Origin: Priapulus caudatus
Taxonomy: Eukaryota > Priapulida > Priapulimorpha > Priapulimorphida > Priapulidae
Direction of reading: 5' to 3'
DNA: 22,272 bases
Assembly: GCF_000485595.1 (NCBI RefSeq)
Contig: NW_014577977.1
Span: forward strand, 70,940-93,211
This document shows, in pieces, positions 18,012-22,272 of this stretch (its first letter is position 1; each line of letters starts with the position of its first letter). The position numbers were made by a program, and so were the translations under genes. The notes under the pieces are model-generated. The model saw nothing but the letters and a program-made list of their open reading frames with translations, searched no databases and was not told where the DNA came from.

Positions 18012-18305
18012 CTGTTCGGGCCAACCGAAGAGGCGTCAATGCTAGCGGCCAATCGCTTGGCTTGATGGGCTTTGATGCTTATCCAGTAGTAGTATGATTA
18101 CTCAATTGAGTATAGAAACACATCGGACCACGGGAACGCAGATGCACTTATTTGCCTGTCAGTGGGACCTGACGTCAACTTTGATGGAGAGCAAAGTGAG
18201 GCAGATGTTGGCACTGTCTGCACTATCAAAACTGTGAGTCTACAACTACAACCAACTAAGCCTGGCGTCGTGGGAAAACAATCAGGAAAGGGAATTCGCA
18301 TGTAA
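18012..18305 (+). pseudogene. Ty3/gypsy fragment C1: RNase H C-terminal tail
   Basis: Frame 0 reads LFGPTEEASMLAANRLA, stop (TGA), WALMLIQ, two stops, then YDYSIEYRNTSDHGNADALI and LSVGPD, ending at TAA 18303-18305. LFGP....P.LAA.R..RWAL.L..Y.Y.IEYR....H.NADALSRLP is the end of the gypsy RNase H domain and the start of its acidic linker (FDGEQSEADVGTVC). The LSRL motif has decayed to LICL. There is no RT or first half of RNase H before it; upstream, 17863-18011 is non-coding. Its 3' end abuts gag-like sequence of the next fragment. Confidence 0.85.
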
Positions 18306-18790
18306 TGGTAGACATCACTTCGCGAAGATGTGTAGATCACGTAAGGATGTTCACAATGTTGACATTTGCGCTGGTGATCAAGATTACAATGACAGACATG
18401 ACGCAGAAATTGATGACGACAATAACGTGTTCATAGGGACAGTCGGAGGACAGTCGGCTACAGACACAACTGAGGCATATGCTGATATAGAAGTGTGTAA
18501 TGAAATGATAACATTTAAACTCGACACAGGAGCTGAAACCTAACATGATTCAGGAAAACGTGTTCCGCTCCCTCTCCAAACTGCAACCAGCGAAACAGAA
18601 ACTGTACGGTTATGGCGACGAACCACTAGCGTGAAGGGTATGTGCAAACTACCATGTCATTACAAAGACAGACAGAACAACATGGACTTCTTCGTCATCT
18701 CGACAATGTCTGTGCGAATCCTTGGTTACAAATCATGCATCGATCTGGGTCTGATAATGGTCGTATTGTCAGTGGACCAACCAGTGGCAG
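18298..18790 (+). pseudogene. Ty3/gypsy fragment C2: gag zinc knuckle and protease
   Basis: From 18298, frame 1 encodes ACNGRHHFAKMCRSRKDVHN, the second half of a CCHC zinc knuckle (C..NHFAK.C) that binds the RNA genome, then an acidic spacer and the protease active site FKLDTGAET (Asp 18523-18525), truncated by TAA 18541-18543. The sequence shifts to frame 2 (MIQENVFRSLSKLQPAKQKL) and, after TGA, to frame 1 (VKGMCKLPCHYKDRQNN, then FFVISTMSVRILGYKSCIDL). DTGA, then N.I....F, then +LPC.Y........F.V......+LG...C..LGL, is a standard gypsy retropepsin with an intact DTG but two frameshifts. Confidence 0.88.
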
Positions 18791-19388
18791 AACATGATAT
18801 ATGTATGGAATTTAGTGACATATTCCAATGCATTGGACAGTTTCCTGGTGAACATACTTTCAAACTCGACCCCAAAGTTGCACCAGTATTTAATCCACCA
18901 TGTCGAGTGCCACACACTCAAAAGCAAGCTGAAAGATGAGCTGGATCGCATGGAAAAGATGGGCATACTAGTGAAAGTACATGAAGTCACAGAGTGGTCA
19001 CAGCTGAAAAACCGCACACGGGACAGCTTCGCATGTCCTGATCCTCACAATCTCAACCGGGCAATAAAGAGAGAGCATTACCCCATGCGCACTCTAAGAG
19101 GATATTACGGTACAACTGGCTGGAGCAAAATAGTTCAATTTTGTTGTTGATGAAAGATCAGGGTACTGGTGCATCAAGCTATCAGAAGAAAGTTCAAAAT
19201 TGACAATGTTCAACACGTTCGCCGGAAGATATCGGTTCACGCGTTTGACCTTTAGTGCACACTCGGCACAAGATGTCTTCCAACAAAAAATGGACGAAAC
19301 ACTAGAACGCCTCCAAGGTGTTGCAGCAATTGTCGACGGCATATTGGTGTACGGACGTACACTAGGCAAACACGACATGAGCTTGTGA
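18791..19388 (+). pseudogene. Ty3/gypsy fragment C3: reverse transcriptase N-terminal half with mutated active site
   Basis: RT follows the protease directly: EFSDIFQCIGQFPGEHTFKL, PVFNPPCRVPHT, then after a frameshift KDELDRMEKMGILVKVHEVTEW, LNRAIKREHYPMRT, and after another, DERSGYWCIKLSEESSKLTM, GRYRFTRLTFSAHSAQDVFQ, and AAIVDGILVYG. These are gypsy RT fingers and palm in order. Motif A Asp (DERSGYW) is kept, but the catalytic pair in motif C reads Asp-Gly (19335-19340) instead of Asp-Asp, so polymerase activity would be lost even without the frame damage. The similarity ends at TGA 19386-19388, before the thumb and RNase H. It is in the same orientation and spacing as fragment C2. Confidence 0.9.
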
Positions 19389-19583
19389 CCCATTAACAAT
19401 ATACAGTTATAGTGAATGTTGATGCAATTGTGAACTGTAACGTCAATTTTGCGTTTACTGAAGAATATCTGAAGTTCACGCCCAAACTGGCACCATCCCC
19501 AGGGCACTTATGTGGCGAACCAGCTGGGACAAATATCTGGAGACGTAATTGTATGTTTACTAACTGTCTAGTACTAGTTACTA

Positions 19584-19982
19584 GACAACACACTCCCATT
19601 GCGCATATATCGACGTATGTTCCCGAAGTTACTTGACTCCGAAGGTTTCCCACTAGCCAGTGCAGTCGAACAAAATTCAATACGTCTCACTGCCTACAAC
19701 AAAGGTGAAATCAAGCACTTTGGTTCTACCAAGATTCCTTGTTATCACAATGGAAGTCGCACCTTGGCAGATTTCTTCATAGTAGAATGTGACGGGAGTG
19801 CACTACTGGGATTACCATCGTCACGTGCATTGAAACTAGTGACGGTACACTGTGCCCTATCGACTAATCCAAAAATAGGAACGAAAGCATGCCTACCACC
19901 TATACGCTCAACTGGGGATCTGATGAGACAGTACCCAGATGAGAGACCGGATACCAGAGAAGCGTCGCCTGAGAGGTGTTGA
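19584..19982 (+). pseudogene. Ty3/gypsy fragment D: protease C-terminal part
   Basis: Frame 0 encodes NTLPLRIYRRMFPKL, then IRLTAYNKGEIKHFGSTKIP, CYHNGSRTLADFFIVECDG, ALLGLPSSRALKLVTVHCAL and RSTGDLMRQYPDE, stopping at TGA 19980-19982. A GNTLPLR...FP, then RLTAYNG..I...G...+PC.Y......ADF+V.....++LGL......LV..HCA arrangement is the gypsy retropepsin after its active-site loop, followed by the short linker to RT (DLM..YP). The catalytic DTG itself should be at about 19565-19580 but is not readable there. It is a clean open frame of 133 codons but lacks its active site. It belongs to a different family from fragment C, and the 195 bp between them (19389-19583) show no recognised coding sequence. 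Confidence 0.85.
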
Positions 19983-20013
19983 TCCTGCCCGCTAAGCGCG
20001 AATCTTGCGCGCA

Positions 20014-20130
20014 GTTCCGCGGCAAGGCGCACGCGACCGCGGGAACGTCCTACAAAAGTATCACGCGCTGGCAGCTATTGATCCGTGCGCCAAATTGAAA
20101 GGCCGGCGCATGGATCAATTGCTGCCAGCG
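20014..20130. repeat. Two adjacent strong hairpins
   Basis: Hairpin 1 pairs gttccgcgg (20014-20022) with ccgcgggaac (20037-20046), with one bulged base. Hairpin 2 pairs 20066-20091 (cgctggcagctattgatccg...) with 20105-20130, 26-nt arms with one mismatch and one G-T pair around a 13-nt loop. The segment is GC-rich and follows directly on the gypsy protease fragment. The structure may be the end of a foldback or MITE element, or a cruciform. It does not encode a tRNA-like fold that I can recognise. Confidence 0.8.
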
Positions 20131-21959
20131 AACAGTTTCGAATTTTAGCGGGTCTAATTCACTAGCAAACATATGCACACGCCATCGCGCAGGCCTAATA
20201 GCGATGTTTCACGTGTATTTGTTATGTGTTGTGGTTGGCAGAAGCAAAGCGTGCTGCTTGACAATTACAGATGAATGACCACATGTTCTGATCGTTTTCA
20301 TGCTTGAAGGAAAGTTGGAGAGTGTTGCCGCTGATATTGACAGCTTCGATATGTCTTATTTTTTTGTATGTTCTGAGAGTAAGTTTATATCTATACTTAT
20401 ACTTAGCCACTCAATTATAATTAATTTTCAATAGCCTAGATCTAAACCTGCCAAAAACATTGATTTAGTACTAATAGCGAGTCATTGGTTCTTGGCAAAT
20501 TACATATATCACTACGAAAGAAGCAATGCCGTTTTGCTAATTAATAATTGTTGTTGCTAGCTTTTACTATTATTACTGTTATTACTATTAAAAAGGTAAT
20601 CTTTCTAGAAGTTTCTTTTGGCTGGTAGTACATTGTTTTCATTAGTAGCGCCTATCTTTATTTATTAACCGGAAGCTGATTTACAGTTTGCTAAATTAGG
20701 TGTCGATATACCTTTTTACTAACTTGCATGGCGCCACTAATTAGAAATATTTTTATAGCTACCAAAAACAATATGACTAGTACTAGTGCCTAGATACCAT
20801 TGGTTTTTGCGTAATTACACTATTATCACTAAGAAGAAGCGAATGTATATGCATGCCATCGTCATTATTATTGAATAGTTTTACTAATTATTACTAGTTA
20901 TTTACTATATTAGGAAGGCTATCTAGTCTATTATGTTTTCTCTTGGATAGTATAATTTTGCTTAGCAGCATTTACAGTTTTGTACATAGGTGTTTGTTTT
21001 ATTTTTGTAAGTACTCGCTATCCCTGCCACATACGGGTGATGCATGATCTACGTGACCTTCCCCGCCGCTCCGAGTTCCTTCTCGAGTCATAGCTACCAT
21101 CCCACCACCAAGACCGGCCTAGTACCTAGTACTACTAGTGCAGCCACGAGAAGGTTTATTTTTGTATTTCGTAAAAAAACATCTTGCAATTTCCAGTTGT
21201 TCACTAATAAGGAATATTTCAAAGCACCTCGCATCGTTTGTACTGTATTCACGTTGTTGTAACGCTGGCGCGAAAGTAAATTTATATGACATCGCTTATC
21301 TCTAGGTGTAAAGCTAGGGACGCCGCAGCGAACGGAGGCCAGTGGAAAGAGGCAGGACTTGGAACGCCAACACTACCGCGACTTCACTGCTACCCCAGGC
21401 GCGAACATCGGAGCATGAGCTCAGACCCGGCCAATGCGATGAGTTTTTTCTCATCAGTTATTTTTAAAATTCTACGCTCGCAGCCTGCTGCAATTTTCTC
21501 TGTTTATCAGACTACCTGTACGCAGCTCAACAGCGTAAATGGCACGTGGTCCGAAAACCCTTTCTCGGCCTTTTACCGGCTTTTTGGAAACCGACCACTG
21601 ATCCCGAAATTGGAAGCAAATTTTCTTGGCTGCCTAATTCTATGGTGTATTGTACGATAACCTTCAATGGAAATGTTTTTAGGTCACCGCATGAAACTGT
21701 TGAACTCTTCGCTTCGAAAAGTAATGTCTAGAGAATAGGTTTTTTCTTCTTTGGAAATTTTTCCAGTTTTAGTGACAACGAATAGCCACGAAAATTGCAC
21801 CGATAAACTATACAAAGTACGACCGGTCTATGCATTATCTAATCCAACAGTTTCGTGATCTTTTCCAGCCGAATCGACAGCATCTCCATTGATTGAAGAT
21901 GCTAGCCTGGCGAGGAAGACTTTCGTTCAGAGTACATACAACCGCAAACCTAATCAAAT
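20131..21959. other. AT-rich intergenic stretch without a recognised gene
   Basis: Long AT-rich sequence with short TTA/ATT-rich runs (20565-20590) and scattered actagt motifs. Frames at 21044-21262 and 21286-21660 (124 codons) are open, but show no family, and overlap another open frame (21546-21731). If the right-edge ORF is real, this region would hold its upstream regulatory DNA and 5' UTR. I saw no clear promoter signature. Confidence 0.5.
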
Positions 21960-22272
21960 ATGGCATCAACGCGATATTATTTTAGCTCATTCTGCAAACG
22001 GCTATTGCTGGAATATTTGATCCTTTATTGTGGAATTATACGCACTTTCTGTTACCTAATTACAATCTGCTTAGGACAGACTCATATGAAATCATGGCTA
22101 CTGTTTATATATGCGATAATATTTATAATTCTGTTTCATTTAGCAGAATCCTTAGCAGCAGCAGGGACATGGAACCGCCCGGGGGCCACCACACACCGGC
22201 CCGCGGCCGTCGCAGGTCCCGGGACGGGGTCCAGTTCGTTTGTGGACACTGAGGAAGATCGAGGAGGGCAGC
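21960..22272 (+). CDS. Partial ORF with hydrophobic leader, runs off right edge (possible secreted or membrane protein)
   Basis: The frame is open from ATG 21960 to the window end (104 codons), after an upstream stop at 21951-21953. A second in-frame ATG at 22086 (codon 43) begins MKSWLLFIYAIIFIILFHLA, a textbook signal peptide or membrane anchor: one Lys, a long hydrophobic core, then ESLAAAG, a plausible signal-peptidase site. The rest is Pro/Gly/Ala/Thr-rich (WNRPGATTHRPAAVAGPGTG) ending in an acidic VDTEEDRG. Upstream residues 15-38 are also hydrophobic. The 21960 ATG has the better Kozak context (A at -3, G at +4); the 22086 ATG has C at -3. It is not in the retroelement frames and has no stops. 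I recognise no family, and the ORF could be an exon ending just beyond the window, or chance. Confidence 0.4.
   Translation, partial: MASTRYYFSSFCKRLLLEYLILYCGIIRTFCYLITICLGQTHMKSWLLFIYAIIFIILFHLAESLAAAGTWNRPGATTHRPAAVAGPGTGSSSFVDTEEDRGGQ

Noticed and set aside
21286-21660. 124-codon frame in the AT-rich right part
   Set aside because: No family is recognised, another frame of similar openness overlaps it (21546-21731), and composition changes along it. It could be an exon but I cannot support that.

Overview
The window looks like intergenic DNA from a metazoan nuclear genome, most likely an aquatic invertebrate or basal deuterostome. Nearly all recognisable coding sequence is decayed retroelement. 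There are no operons, ribosome-binding sites, rRNA or tRNA genes, or CRISPR arrays. The element set (APE-type LINE, BEL/Pao, several Ty3/gypsy families, one with protease directly followed by integrase) suggests the organism type but does not fix a species. Everything recognised is on the + strand.

Layout. 1-578 is the 3' end of a LINE, repeated at 6309-6928. 1157-1738 is a stop-riddled BEL/Pao gag-like remnant. 1845-2315 is a LINE ORF1p-like RRM fragment. 3259-6530 is a LINE ORF2 (endonuclease, reverse transcriptase, C-terminal region), broken by frameshifts and interrupted at about 4613-5240 by a BEL/Pao reverse transcriptase fragment. 7168-9428 is Ty3/gypsy element A (gag, protease, H2C2 zinc finger, integrase, no RT). 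9903-13266 is Ty3/gypsy element B (LTR, primer-binding site, gag remnants, RNase H, integrase). 13267-14977 is GC-rich with no recognised gene. 14978-15127 is a small zinc-finger-like ORF. 15128-17530 is a frameshifted copy of an orphan multicopy gene with a C-terminal C2H2 finger, and its 3' end runs into a foldback repeat (17537-17862). 18012-19388 holds Ty3/gypsy fragments C in scrambled order (RNase H tail, then gag knuckle, protease, RT). 19584-19982 is another gypsy protease (D), followed by two strong hairpins. About 20131-21950 is AT-rich and apparently empty. At the right edge an open frame (21960 or 22086 to the end) encodes very hydrophobic segments followed by a Pro/Gly/Ala/Thr-rich tail. 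It is the only candidate host gene that is not visibly broken.

The genes do not work together as a pathway. This is a nested retroelement graveyard in which catalytic residues are often lost: the SDH Asp of the LINE endonuclease, the first Asp of integrase B, and the second Asp of the RT C active site. The points most worth checking are the orphan gene family, the protease-integrase order of element A, the scrambled order of fragments C, the foldback insertion, and the edge ORF. All family calls come from reading motifs by eye, with no database search.
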